The notes: generated by a model from the letters alone, not told the origin. A stretch of 64,000 nt of DNA from an uncultured Candidatus Binatia bacterium (GCA_958296235.1 OY282457.1:3095338-3159337), one strand, 5' to 3'; shown: positions 7,717 to 16,260, numbered from the stretch's first letter. Numbers and translations: made by a program.

Positions 7717-8728
7717 TGCCGCCGGCTCTTCCAGCACAGCCGGGTCGTCCTGGAATGCGGTGGAACACTGGACCGCCGGCGATCAGATTCAGGGCGGGCG
7801 TGACTATCAGGAAGACGAGTTTGCCATCACCTTGCTGACGGGCGATCGGTCGGCCGGCGACCGCCTGCTGCTCGTGCTGGCAGACGGCATGGGCGGCCAC
7901 GCCGGTGGAAAGGTCGCCAGCCAGACAGCGGTACAGGCTTTTTGGGACGGTTTCCGCCAGCCGGCGACCGATATGGCCGCCCATCTCAACGCCGGCGTTG
8001 ATGCAGCCAACGAGGCGGTGCGGACCAAACAGCAGGCCGAGCCGGCCCTGTATGAAATGGGCACTACCCTGGTGGCGGCTCTGGTCCGGGACGGGCGCCT
8101 GTATTGGGCCAGCGTGGGCGATTCCCTGCTGTGGGTGTTCAGAGACGGTGCGTTGAAGCGGCTGAACGCGGATCACTCCATGCGTCCGCAACTGCTGTAT
8201 CTGGCCGAAATCGGGCGTATGACCGAGGAAGAAGCCCTGCACGACCCCAGGGGGCATCAGCTCCGGTCTGCCATTATGGGAGAAGAGATTCCGTTGCGCG
8301 ACATTGCAGCCGACGGCTATCCACTTGAGGCTGACGATGTGGTGCTGCTGGCCAGCGACGGCCTGGAAACCCTGTCCGAAGCCGACTTGGCCGACCTGAT
8401 AACGCAGTACGGCAACGACGCGCGAGCGCTGGTAGCTGCCCTGCTTGCGGCTGTCACCGCGGCCGGCATAGACCATCAGGACAACACCACCGTGCTGGCC
8501 TATCGAGTTGGCGACGAACAACACGGCCTGAGCGCCACCCTGGCCCAGATGGAAGCGCCCACCACGCTGGCCAAACAGGCGGGTGCAAAACCCCTACCGT
8601 CCAGGATTATCATCCGTGAGGGGGCCTTCCGCCAACCGACTCCAGAAACCCAACCGACCCAACCGACCCTAAAGACCCCAAATATCTGGACAAAAATCAA
8701 GACATACATGTCCGGCCCCGAGCGATAG
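7706..8728 (+). CDS. PP2C-type Ser/Thr protein phosphatase
   Basis: 340 residues from the ATG at 7706, overlapping the preceding FHA gene by 11 bp. PP2C metal-binding motifs occur in order: GRDYQEDEFAI, LVLADGMGGHAGGK, WASVGDSLLWVF, LLASDGLET and DHQDNTTVLAYR. The C-terminal ~65 residues are a Pro/Thr-rich tail. It would remove phosphates added by the transmembrane kinase encoded downstream at 13403-14755. Kinase, phosphatase and FHA readers together form a complete phospho-signalling module. No membrane segment is seen, so it should be cytoplasmic. Confidence 0.9.
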   Translation: MNNSAAGSSSTAGSSWNAVEHWTAGDQIQGGRDYQEDEFAITLLTGDRSAGDRLLLVLADGMGGHAGGKVASQTAVQAFWDGFRQPATDMAAHLNAGVDAANEAVRTKQQAEPALYEMGTTLVAALVRDGRLYWASVGDSLLWVFRDGALKRLNADHSMRPQLLYLAEIGRMTEEEALHDPRGHQLRSAIMGEEIPLRDIAADGYPLEADDVVLLASDGLETLSEADLADLITQYGNDARALVAALLAAVTAAGIDHQDNTTVLAYRVGDEQHGLSATLAQMEAPTTLAKQAGAKPLPSRIIIREGAFRQPTPETQPTQPTLKTPNIWTKIKTYMSGPER

Positions 8729-8736
8729 GAGCATCT

Positions 8737-10401
8737 GTGAAGATATTGACCGCGATAGCCTTGACCCTTGTCCTGTTATCCGTCCCGGCCGGAGCGGATG
8801 ACCCACCCGTTCCCGCCGCTCCCACTGATCCGGTAGCTCCCGCTACCCCTACTGACCCGCCCGCTCCCGCTACCCCCACCACTCCCCGCCCGGACTTCTC
8901 CACGATCCAAAAACATCTGGTCGTGGTCAAAGACGGACTTGAGAGCGCCAACCAATCTCCAGGTTTCAGCATCAGCGATCAGGGCCATATTGTGACCTAT
9001 GCCGGCGAGTTGCGGGACAGCCAGTCGTATCTGGTCGAGACTGCCGGGGGCCAGTTTTCAGCCACCAGAATCAAAGCCGACGAGACCACTGGCGTGTGGA
9101 TTCTCCAACTGTCCGACGCCGGTCACGGCCTGACCGGGCTGCCATTCGCCAGCACCGCGCTGCAAGCCGCGGCCCCGCTGCACGCAGTCAACTTCAATCC
9201 GTCCGGCTCCGAGCGGTTTACGTCGGTCCCCGGCAGTGTCACCCAACTCACGACGACCGAGCAGGGGCAGATGATCCGGCATAACGCCCTGTTCAGTGTG
9301 GCCTCAGCCGGCACACCGTTGTTGAACCGCTGCTTTCAGGCGGTTGGCGTCAACCTGCTGGAGGAAGAAGGGCGCTTCTTCTCGCGTCCAGTTGACCCGA
9401 CCCAAAAAGGCAGCGCCCTGTCCCTCGCGTCTGCTTCCCTGGACAGCCTACTGACCGGGCTTGGCCTGTCCCTGCCCGCGGCAGGCTCCGAATGCCTGAG
9501 TCTGGAAGAAGAACGAGAACAGGAACGAGAACAGGCCCGCCAGGCCCAGGAGGCCGAACGGCAAAGAGAACAGGAAGCCGCGGCCCAGCGCGTCAACGAA
9601 GCCGAGGAAGAAGCCCAACGCAAAGTGGAGCAAACCGAGCAGGAAAAGCAGGCCGCATTGCAAAGGCAACGAGAAGAAGCCGACCGCAGAGAAGCCGAGT
9701 TGCAAAGGGAGAAGGACGAAGCCCTGCGCAGAGAACAGGAAGCCGAGGAAGAAGCCCAACGCAAAGTGGAGCAGACCGAGCAGGAAAAGCAGGCCGCATT
9801 GCAAAGGCAACGAGAAGAAGCCGACCGCAGAGAAGCAGCCCTGCGCAGAGAACAGGAAAAAACCGAGCAGCGACAACGTCGCATTCTGCTGGTCGGTTCC
9901 GTCATTGGCGGGCTGGCGCTGCTGGGCGTGGCGTGGCTCATGCGCCGTAAACAAAAACGACTACAGACCACAGAGCAGGAAAAGCAGCACATCGAACAGG
10001 AAAAACAAAACATCTCGGGCGCTCTGAACCGGGCGCAGTCCGAACTGTTCCAGGCCGAGGAACAGAACCGGCTGCGCAGCACTGCGCCGGACGTTTTTAT
10101 TGAGGGCGAAACCCCGCCTATTGCCCTCAAAATTCCTGGCGCTGCGCTGGTAGAGCGGGCCGGCGCTATTGTTGGCAGAAGTCCATCAGCTTCGGTATTC
10201 GTCATCAATCACGAACAGATATCCCGACAACATTTCCGGCTCAGCCTGGTGTCGCAGCAAGTCATGATAGAGGATCTGGGTTCGACCAATGGCACCAGTG
10301 TTGATGGCGTAGCATTGGAACCGGGGCAGCAAAGGCCGGTCGGGGAGGGCAGCCGGCTCGGGCTTGGCGACCTGGAACTGACGCTGCACATAGGCGGGTG
10401 A
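8737..10401 (+). CDS. membrane protein: degenerate trypsin-like domain, coiled coil, TM, FHA
   Basis: 554 residues from a GTG start with RBS (TAGGAG). Layout: signal peptide (1-20), Pro/Thr/Ala linker (20-52), trypsin-like domain (~55-250), Gln/Glu/Arg coiled coil with duplicated 40-residue blocks (~255-375), TM helix (ILLVGSVIGGLALLGVAWLM, ~380-400), cytoplasmic coil and FHA domain (GRSPSASVFVIN, ISRQHFRL, EDLGSTNGTSV). Compared with its paralogue at 10798-12219, the catalytic histidine region reads VTYAGELR instead of LTNRHVTE and the serine loop reads SVASAGTPLLN instead of NSGNSGGPLF, so it is a pseudoprotease and probably a ligand sensor. It transmits an envelope signal to a phosphopeptide-binding domain inside the cell. 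Confidence 0.8.
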   Translation: MKILTAIALTLVLLSVPAGADDPPVPAAPTDPVAPATPTDPPAPATPTTPRPDFSTIQKHLVVVKDGLESANQSPGFSISDQGHIVTYAGELRDSQSYLVETAGGQFSATRIKADETTGVWILQLSDAGHGLTGLPFASTALQAAAPLHAVNFNPSGSERFTSVPGSVTQLTTTEQGQMIRHNALFSVASAGTPLLNRCFQAVGVNLLEEEGRFFSRPVDPTQKGSALSLASASLDSLLTGLGLSLPAAGSECLSLEEEREQEREQARQAQEAERQREQEAAAQRVNEAEEEAQRKVEQTEQEKQAALQRQREEADRREAELQREKDEALRREQEAEEEAQRKVEQTEQEKQAALQRQREEADRREAALRREQEKTEQRQRRILLVGSVIGGLALLGVAWLMRRKQKRLQTTEQEKQHIEQEKQNISGALNRAQSELFQAEEQNRLRSTAPDVFIEGETPPIALKIPGAALVERAGAIVGRSPSASVFVINHEQISRQHFRLSLVSQQVMIEDLGSTNGTSVDGVALEPGQQRPVGEGSRLGLGDLELTLHIGG

Positions 10402-10797
10402 AGAGGATTGGGAGCGGGGCTTTTGTCTTTCCCTCTCCCCTGGAACGTGTGATGCAAATTCAGTTGTTCAGCGGCCCAGGGCGCTGTTTCACCCTCACCT
10501 TACCCCCGCTCCCAGCGGGAGTGAGGCTCCTTTCTTTCCCTCTCCCCTGGAGGGAGAGGGTGGCCCTGAGCTTGTCGAAGGGCCGGGTGAGGGGGCGGAC
10601 GGACCGTCTGAGGGCTTGCGACACAATGGGTATCACACGTCTTGGGAGGGGTGGCCCGAAGGGCCGGGCAACCACAGGGGGTTGCCCCTACTGTTTGCCC
10701 CCTCGCTGGGACAACCGGGGCTGGGCAACCACAGGGGGTTGCCCCTACATTTTATTCCCTCGCCCTTGGGGGGGTGAGTAGGGCGAAGGGCAGAGCC
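10402..10797. repeat. intergenic REP cluster
   Basis: 396 bp without a gene. It holds a CCCTCTCCCCTGGAGGGAGA palindrome near 10538-10558, a GCCCTGAGCTTGTCGAAGGG element near 10562-10582, and two copies of GGGCAACCACAGGGGGTTGC (near 10667 and 10725), the same palindrome that closes the 16-bp tandem array at 3566-3707. No obvious promoter could be singled out. A ribosome binding site-like GGGCGAAGGG precedes the next ATG. Confidence 0.7.
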
Positions 10798-12219
10798 ATG
10801 AATCACCGTATATTATGCTGTCTGACGCTTGTTTGGCTGGCCGGCTGGGCCGCGCCGCTGTATGGATTTGAGTTGAGTCGGGTTGAGCGTAGCGTAGTGC
10901 GTGTCATCAACCAGACCCGGAGCGGTGTGGGAACGGGGTCGGGGACGGTCATCAACGCCAACGGCGATGTGCTGACCAACCGGCATGTGACTGAGGGTAG
11001 CAACAATCTGTTCGTAATTTCCGAATTTTCCAATGGAGAACAACCAGCCCGGATTGTGTGGGAATCAGAGGAAAAGGACTTGGCCCTTATTCGGGCGTTG
11101 GGCCTGGGCCTGCCGGCCGCCACGCTCTTCTCCGGGGAACCTGAAAAAGGAGCCCCGGTGTTTGCCTTGGGCTATCCGGGTGCGGCTGACCTTGGTTCGC
11201 TGGCCTTGGATGCCACGCTGACGGATGGGCTGCTCGGTCGTGTCTTCCAGAGTTCAAGGGGATGGAATGTCACAATTTTGCAGCACAACGCCGAAATCAA
11301 CTCTGGAAACAGCGGCGGACCGCTCTTCGACGACTGTGGGCGGGTCATCGGCGTGAATACCGCGGGACCGGCTGAAACCGGAACACGGGGAATCAACTGG
11401 AGTTCTCATATCAAGGAGGCCATCGCTCTTCTGCGGGCAAGAGGTATCGAGTTTTCATCGGAGGCTTCCCCATGCGTGGCCGCCGCGCCCAGTTCTTCGG
11501 GCGCTGGGGTTGACGAACAAGCCAGGGCGCAGGCCGAACAGGCCACCCAAGCCGTAGAAGATGTCAGGAGCGGGATCAATTCCGCCACCCAGACCGCACA
11601 GGACGCCCGGACACAAGCCGAACAGGCCACCCAGGCGGTGGAGGACGTCCGGGGTGGGGTCGAGTCTGCCACCCAGACCGCGCAGGACGCCCAGGCGCAG
11701 GCCGAGCAGGCTGCGCAGGCCGTGGAAGAAGCCAGGTCGGTCGGCCGGCTGACCAATACCCTGGTGGCCCTGGTTGCCGTGGTCACGCTGGTGGCCTTGG
11801 GGCTGGCGCTCCGAAAGCCCCGCCAGGAGATCGTTCGGGTTGCCGGACAAATAGCCGCGCCGCTCAGCCGGCTGGTCCAGTCCGTCCGACGCAAAAAGCC
11901 GGCTGTCGCCCTGACCGGCTTTGATGCCCAGGGCCGGCCGGTTACGCTCATGTTGGGCCGGGCCGACCTGGACACCCAGCAGGGCGGCTTTACGGTCGGG
12001 CGGCATCCGTTATTGGTTGATCAGGTGCTTGAGGGGGAACGGTTGTCAAAGCGCCACGCCCGGTTTTCGGGCAGTAACGGGTCCATCTTTGTTGAAGACC
12101 TCAATTCGAGCAACGGCACCAGCGTCAACGGGACGGTCTGTCCGCCCTTTCAGCCCATGCAGATACAACCCGGCGACATGATTGATGTCGGCGATATTGC
12201 TCTGCGCGTCTCGTCCTGA
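10798..12219 (+). CDS. membrane-anchored trypsin-like protease with cytoplasmic FHA domain
   Basis: 473 residues from the ATG at 10798; the frame is open further upstream but only through repeat DNA. Signal peptide (LLCCLTLVWLAGWAAPLYG-like), then an HtrA/trypsin-2-type domain with an intact triad: His63 (LTNRHVTE), Asp94 (EKDLALI) and Ser172 (NSGNSGGPLF). Next is an Ala/Gln coiled coil with 30-residue repeats (EQATQAVEDVRSG...), a TM helix at ~317-338 (LVALVAVVTLVALGLALR), and a C-terminal FHA domain (FTVGRHPLL, LSKRHARFSG, EDLNSSNGTSVNG). The protease would sit in the periplasm and the FHA domain in the cytoplasm. The pair of active and inactive proteases suggests regulated cleavage or competitive ligand sensing. 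Confidence 0.88.
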   Translation: MNHRILCCLTLVWLAGWAAPLYGFELSRVERSVVRVINQTRSGVGTGSGTVINANGDVLTNRHVTEGSNNLFVISEFSNGEQPARIVWESEEKDLALIRALGLGLPAATLFSGEPEKGAPVFALGYPGAADLGSLALDATLTDGLLGRVFQSSRGWNVTILQHNAEINSGNSGGPLFDDCGRVIGVNTAGPAETGTRGINWSSHIKEAIALLRARGIEFSSEASPCVAAAPSSSGAGVDEQARAQAEQATQAVEDVRSGINSATQTAQDARTQAEQATQAVEDVRGGVESATQTAQDAQAQAEQAAQAVEEARSVGRLTNTLVALVAVVTLVALGLALRKPRQEIVRVAGQIAAPLSRLVQSVRRKKPAVALTGFDAQGRPVTLMLGRADLDTQQGGFTVGRHPLLVDQVLEGERLSKRHARFSGSNGSIFVEDLNSSNGTSVNGTVCPPFQPMQIQPGDMIDVGDIALRVSS

Positions 12220-12246
12220 GTACCGCCCGCCACAGGAGCATCGCCC

Positions 12247-12999
12247 ATGAGAGCACGCAGCCGGGAAATCAATATCTTCAGCATGTCGGCCCTGGACCTG
12301 TTCGCCTCGGCCCTGGGCGCGTTCATTCTGATTGCCGTGCTCCTGTTTCCCTACTTTCCGAATACCGGCGACTCCCCGGAGCGGGTGGCCGAAGTCCGGG
12401 CACAACTGGAACAGGTCCAAAGTCAGTTGCAAGCCTCCCAAGCGGAACTGCAAGCCTCCCAAGCCCAGCTTGGCGCGTGCGAAACGCAGCGACAAGAGGT
12501 ACAGGCCGCCCTGGACGCGTGTGAGGAACAGCTTGCGTCATCTGCGTCACAAGATGCCCTGGGCGCGTGTGAGAGCCGCAATCAGCAGTTGGAGGCGAAC
12601 CTTGAGACGTGTCAGGCCCAGGCCCGGAAGAAATTTCTGTTAGTCCTCATGAGTTGGGGCACTGCGGATGATATTGACCTGCATGTGATAGACCCTGCCG
12701 GGCAGGAGTTCTTTTACCAAAGCAGGTCATTCTCAGGTTCTCGGGCCAAGCTGGAAGAGGACAATACCCGCGGCCCCGGCAATGAAATCTGGCTGCATCC
12801 TGCTGCCGAGCCCGGCCCCTATCGAATATACTATAAATATTTTGGGCGCATATCCAATGGTGGGGTGCGGGTGCGCGGAGCCGTCCTGACGCCGGACGGG
12901 AGGACTCCGTTACCGAATACAACGCTCAGAAGAGAAGGCCAAAAGCCCCTCATCGCCACTGTTACGGTTGATTCCGAGGGCAATATGCGTGTGTCGTGA
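12247..12999 (+). CDS. single-TM ExbD/MotB-like protein with DUF2135-like C-terminal domain
   Basis: 250 residues. Short cytoplasmic N-terminus, then one TM helix (SALDLFASALGAFILIAVLL, ~16-38) containing an Asp at its cytoplasmic edge, as in MotB/TolR/ExbD-type stator subunits. A periplasmic coiled coil with Cys-containing repeats (LGACETQ, LDACEEQ, LGACESR, LETCQAQ) follows. The C-terminal domain (LVLMSWGTADDIDLHVIDPA ... GPYRIYYKYFG) resembles YfaP/DUF2135 beta-sandwiches rather than the OmpA peptidoglycan-binding domain. I infer that it pairs with the ExbB-like protein at 6217-6975. The four periodically spaced cysteines could crosslink a dimer. Confidence 0.7.
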   Translation: MRARSREINIFSMSALDLFASALGAFILIAVLLFPYFPNTGDSPERVAEVRAQLEQVQSQLQASQAELQASQAQLGACETQRQEVQAALDACEEQLASSASQDALGACESRNQQLEANLETCQAQARKKFLLVLMSWGTADDIDLHVIDPAGQEFFYQSRSFSGSRAKLEEDNTRGPGNEIWLHPAAEPGPYRIYYKYFGRISNGGVRVRGAVLTPDGRTPLPNTTLRREGQKPLIATVTVDSEGNMRVS

Positions 13000-13099
13000 A
13001 GATAAGGGGCGTGTGCCGTATTGCTCCCTCTTTCCTGTTGGTGATAATTGACCGTGTAGGCGCTTCTCAACGCTGCTCCGAATACTGGAGAAAGCTTGT

Positions 13100-13363
13100 A
13101 TGAGTGTGGAACTGCTCGGAGTCCTGATAGCGGTGGTGGCGGTAGGGGCGACCCTGGCCGGGTTGATGCTGAACGGTCAACGGGCCATTCGGACCGAGTT
13201 GACGGAACTCCGCCGGGAGTTGGCGGCCCAGCGTCAGTATTTTGACGAGCGATTCACGGCCCTGAAGCAGCAAATCGCCGAACTGTGCGAGCGCATGGCG
13301 CATCTGGACGGCCTGCTGGACGGCCTGCGCGAGGCCATCGCCATTCAGCGCGGCGCGGCCTGA
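13100..13363 (+). CDS. small single-TM coiled-coil protein (paralogue of 2934-3359)
   Basis: 87 residues: TM helix (LLGVLIAVVAVGATLAGLML), a short basic linker (NGQRAIRTEL), and a coiled coil containing one RQYFDERFTAL block and the ending LDGLLDGLREAIAIQRGAA. This is the unexpanded form of the protein at 2934-3359, and the two are very similar at DNA level. It lies 39 bp before the kinase gene and is probably cotranscribed. Unknown function; a membrane-bound accessory of the kinase complex is the simplest guess. Confidence 0.75.
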   Translation: MSVELLGVLIAVVAVGATLAGLMLNGQRAIRTELTELRRELAAQRQYFDERFTALKQQIAELCERMAHLDGLLDGLREAIAIQRGAA

Positions 13364-13402
13364 CGCCGGCTGGCAAATCCGACCAAGCATAAAGGATAAT
13401 CT

Positions 13403-14755
13403 ATGGAGCATCTGAACGCGTTGCCAGGCGGGACACAGCTCGCGGACTACGAAGTCGTGGACGTGTTGGGGGCAGGCGGGTTTGGGATCACGTACCGGGC
13501 GTGGGACACCAAGCTGGAGAAATACGTGGCCCTCAAGGAATATCTGCCCCGGGACTTTGCCACGCGCACGGCCACCTACACCGTGGTGCCGACCTCCCCG
13601 ACAGACCAAACCGACTACAAATGGGGGTTAGAGCGGTTTCTGGACGAGGCGCGCACCCTGGCGCGGTTCGATCATCCGCATCTGAACAAAGTGTATCGCT
13701 TTTTCGAGACCAACGGCACGGCCTACCTGGTCCTGGAGTACGTAGAGGGCCAAACCCTCAGCCACCTGCTCAGCACACATCCCACCCTCCCGGATACCCA
13801 CCTGCAACAGATTATCGCCGACATATCAAGCGGGCTCGAAGAAGTGCATGCGGCGGGCTATGTGCATCGCGACATCAAGCCGAGCAACATCATGCTGCGC
13901 GGGGACGGGAGCGCGGTGTTGCTGGACTTTGGGGCGGCGCGCCAAGCGGTCGGGCAGCGGTCAAAGAGCCTCACATCAATCCTGACACCAGGCTATGCGC
14001 CGATTGAACAGTACGACACCAAGGCAGAAGACGTCGGGCCGTGGAGTGACCTGTATGCGCTGGGGATGGTGGCCTATCGGGGTGTGAGCGGGTTGCGGGA
14101 CACCGACTTGCCGGACGCGGTAACGCGGGCCCGCACCCAGCGCAAGGGCGGCCCCGACCTGACCCCGGCGGTCGAGGTAGGAAAAGGGGCCTATGCCGCC
14201 GACTTCCTCAAAGCGATTGACTGGGCAATTCGGGTCAACGAAGAAGAACGGCCTCAGACGCTTGCGGCATGGCTCATGACCCTCTCCCCCGGCTGGGGCG
14301 AGGCGGCCCCCTCCCCGAGTCCGGTCCCGGCCGCTGCCTCGCCGGCGAAGGCTATCGCCGACTCGGGCGGGAGCGGTCCGCGTGGCTGGGTGTCCAAAGT
14401 CGCGCTGGCTGTGGTTGGGGTGGCGATCATCGGAGCAGGGCTGTGGGTCATGTATCCGGGTATGAATATGGTGAAAAAATCTGCCGTCAATCCGCCCGAG
14501 CCGCCGGAAGAAAGACCGGAAGAAAGACCGGAAGAAAGACCGGAAGAAAGACCGGAAGAAAGACCGGAACCAGTCCCGGTCACGCCTGTTCCTGTCGTCC
14601 AAGCCGAGCCGCCCGGCGATGCCCTTGCCGATTGGCGGAACGCGCAACAAACCGACACGTCGGACGCCTACCGCGCGTTCGTGGCGCGGCACCCGGGCAG
14701 TCCATTGCGCCGACTGGCAGAAAAGAAATTGGCGGAGAAGGGACCGACGCGATGA
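13403..14755 (+). CDS. transmembrane Ser/Thr protein kinase (Hanks type)
   Basis: 450 residues. N-terminal kinase domain: glycine loop LGAGGFGITYRA, catalytic Lys45 (YVALKEYL), HRDIKPSN with Asp157, DFG Asp175 (LLDFGAARQ), and an activation segment with several Ser/Thr residues followed by TPGYAPIEQY. A TM helix at ~330-350 (KVALAVVGVAIIGAGLWV) separates it from a short periplasmic tail with five PEER repeats (14504-14563) and a sporulation-repeat-like end (YRAFVARHPGSPLRRLAEKK). Its stop overlaps the start of the DGR target gene (ATGA), so kinase and variable protein are made together. It likely phosphorylates FHA partners in the same cluster, opposed by the PP2C phosphatase. Confidence 0.92.
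   Translation: MEHLNALPGGTQLADYEVVDVLGAGGFGITYRAWDTKLEKYVALKEYLPRDFATRTATYTVVPTSPTDQTDYKWGLERFLDEARTLARFDHPHLNKVYRFFETNGTAYLVLEYVEGQTLSHLLSTHPTLPDTHLQQIIADISSGLEEVHAAGYVHRDIKPSNIMLRGDGSAVLLDFGAARQAVGQRSKSLTSILTPGYAPIEQYDTKAEDVGPWSDLYALGMVAYRGVSGLRDTDLPDAVTRARTQRKGGPDLTPAVEVGKGAYAADFLKAIDWAIRVNEEERPQTLAAWLMTLSPGWGEAAPSPSPVPAAASPAKAIADSGGSGPRGWVSKVALAVVGVAIIGAGLWVMYPGMNMVKKSAVNPPEPPEERPEERPEERPEERPEERPEPVPVTPVPVVQAEPPGDALADWRNAQQTDTSDAYRAFVARHPGSPLRRLAEKKLAEKGPTR
14504..14563 (+). repeat. five 12-bp tandem repeats in kinase tail
   Basis: CCGGAAGAAAGA repeated five times exactly, encoding PEER units just after the kinase TM helix. This forms a stiff, charged spacer of slippage-prone length. Confidence 0.9.
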
Positions 14756-16260
14756 GCGAGCCGACAAGGGGAGGGGCCGGCCTTCCCATGCGCGGGCGGT
14801 GGGGACTTGGCAGGGCCTGGGCGCGGGCGGCGTGTCTCCTCGCGCTGCTGTGGGCGGGGCCGGCCGGGGGGCAGACAGCGGAGGAGGTAGAAGAAGTCTT
14901 CTGGCAAAGCGTAGTGTGCGAGGATGCCGTGGAGATGCGGCTGTACCTGGAGGAGTATCCGGGAGGAACCTACGAAGCGGAGGCGCGGGCGTGTCTGGAA
15001 GCGGGGTTGGGGTTGGATCAGGCGGCGCGACGGTTGGTGCAACGGGGGCTGGCGGCGGTGGGGCAGGCGCCGGGGCCGGCGGACGGGCTGTTCGGGGGGC
15101 CGGGGGCGCAAACGCGGGAGGCGATTCGGGAGTGGCAGAAGGCGAAGAGGCTGGAGGCGACGGGGTATGTGACAGGGGAGCAGGCGGCGGCATTGATGGA
15201 GTTGGGGCGGGCGGCGGCGCAAGAAGCGGCGCAGGCGGCAGAGGAGCAGGCAGCGCAAGAAGCGGCGCGGGCGGACGATGCGGCGTATGCCGAAGCGGAG
15301 CGCACTAACACTGCCGAAGGGTATGGGGCGTACTTGGCAGCGTACCCAACGGGGCAGCACGCGGCAACGGCGCGGGAGCGACAAGCGGCGCGCGAGGAAG
15401 CCGAACGGTGGCGTGCCGGGCGAACCTTCCGGGATTCCCTGCGCTCGGGGGGCACAGGGCCGGAGATGGTAGTAGTGCCGGCGGGGACCTATCAGATGGG
15501 GTCGCCGTCGTATGAAGGGGGGCGGGATGACGATGAAGGGCCGGTGCATCAGGTGACGATAGCGGAGCCGTTTGCTGTCGGGGTGTACGAAGTGAGGCGG
15601 GAGGAATACGCGCAGTTCGTGGAGGCGACGGGATATGCAGGGGGGAATGCGTGCTGGACCTACGAGGGCGGGGAGTGGGCAGATCGGGCTGGGCGGAGTT
15701 GGCGGGATGCGGGGTATCGGCAAAGCGGGCAGCATCCGGTGGTATGCGTGAATTGGGAGGACGCGCGAGCCTACGCCGCATGGCTATCCCGGCAAACCGG
15801 CCAGGGCTACCGTTTACTGAGCGAAGCGGAATGGGAATACGTGGCGCGGGGAGGCACGGCGACAGCGCGGTACTGGGGGGAGGGAGAGACAGGGCAGTGC
15901 CGTCATGCGAACGGGGCGGATGCGACGGCGAAGCGAGAACATCCCGACTGGACGACAGTTGCGTGTACCGATGGCCACGCCCGTACGGCACCAGTGGGGA
16001 GCTATGCAGAGAACGGGTATGGGCTATACGACGTCTTGGGGAACGTATGGGAGTGGGTGGCGGACTGTTGGCATGAGAGTTATGAGGGAGCGCCGAGAGA
16101 TGGGCAAGCGTGGACGGGAGGGGATTGTAGTCGTCGTGTCCTGCGCGGCGGTTCCTGGAGCGACGTCCCGGGGTTCCTCCGCTCGGCTATCCGCCTCAGG
16201 TACACCGCCGGCAGTCGGTACGTCAGTAACGGCTTCCGCATTGCCCGGAGTTTGGATTAG
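14752..16260 (+). CDS. secreted FGE-like (C-type-lectin fold) protein, DGR variable protein 2
   Basis: 502 residues. Signal peptide (ACLLALLWAGPAGGQ), the same EVEEVFWQSVVCEDAVEM region, PG-binding-1-like segment (PGPADGLFGGPGAQTREAI) and Ala-rich coil as the protein at 4002-5336, then an FGE-sulfatase domain: VVVPAGTYQMGSPS, VHQVTIAEPFAVGVYEVRRE, CVNWEDARAYAAWLSR, YRLLSEAEWEYVARGG, GNVWEWVADCW, RVLRGGSW. The central part of the FGE domain is longer than in protein 1 and clearly diverged, while the last ~140 bp are again nearly identical apart from the variable core. The FGE catalytic cysteines are missing. Exported and translationally coupled to the kinase, it is a good candidate for the variable ligand-binding arm of the signalling complex. 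Confidence 0.88.
   Translation: MSEPTRGGAGLPMRGRWGLGRAWARAACLLALLWAGPAGGQTAEEVEEVFWQSVVCEDAVEMRLYLEEYPGGTYEAEARACLEAGLGLDQAARRLVQRGLAAVGQAPGPADGLFGGPGAQTREAIREWQKAKRLEATGYVTGEQAAALMELGRAAAQEAAQAAEEQAAQEAARADDAAYAEAERTNTAEGYGAYLAAYPTGQHAATARERQAAREEAERWRAGRTFRDSLRSGGTGPEMVVVPAGTYQMGSPSYEGGRDDDEGPVHQVTIAEPFAVGVYEVRREEYAQFVEATGYAGGNACWTYEGGEWADRAGRSWRDAGYRQSGQHPVVCVNWEDARAYAAWLSRQTGQGYRLLSEAEWEYVARGGTATARYWGEGETGQCRHANGADATAKREHPDWTTVACTDGHARTAPVGSYAENGYGLYDVLGNVWEWVADCWHESYEGAPRDGQAWTGGDCSRRVLRGGSWSDVPGFLRSAIRLRYTAGSRYVSNGFRIARSLD
16159..16230 (+). other. DGR variable region (VR2) core
   Basis: 24 codons, from AGC after GGTTCCTGG to AAC before GGCTTCCGC. Thirteen codons differ from VR1, and all but two of the 22 changed bases are at codon positions 1 or 2. 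Several positions show T against G or C against T, which no single substitution from a non-A ancestor explains simply but an A in the template does. Encoded residues (S.DV..G FL, L, TA, S, YVSN) are the surface positions that vary in known C-type-lectin DGR targets. Confidence 0.85.

Noticed and set aside
9336..10208. 290-codon Ser/Cys/Arg-rich frame on the minus strand
   Set aside because: Shadow of the repeated coiled coil encoded on the plus strand; no ribosome binding site or domain.
6217..12999. Zorya anti-phage system
   Set aside because: The ExbB-like gene alone suggests it, but the partner has no OmpA-type domain and ZorC/ZorD or ZorE are absent.
5774..14755. Type VI secretion control module (kinase, phosphatase and FHA protein)
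   Set aside because: The trio resembles T6SS post-translational control, but no T6SS structural gene (VipA/B, Hcp, TssJ-M, ClpV) is found.
13976..15193. 405-codon open frame on the minus strand, Pro/Arg-rich
   Set aside because: It is antisense to the kinase and DGR target 2; long antisense frames arise from the very high GC at third codon positions here. The same applies to frames opposite 4603-5427.
4002..16260. Genuine formylglycine-generating (sulfatase-maturing) enzymes
   Set aside because: The C-terminal catalytic cysteines are absent and no sulfatase gene is nearby; the ends match DGR variable regions instead.
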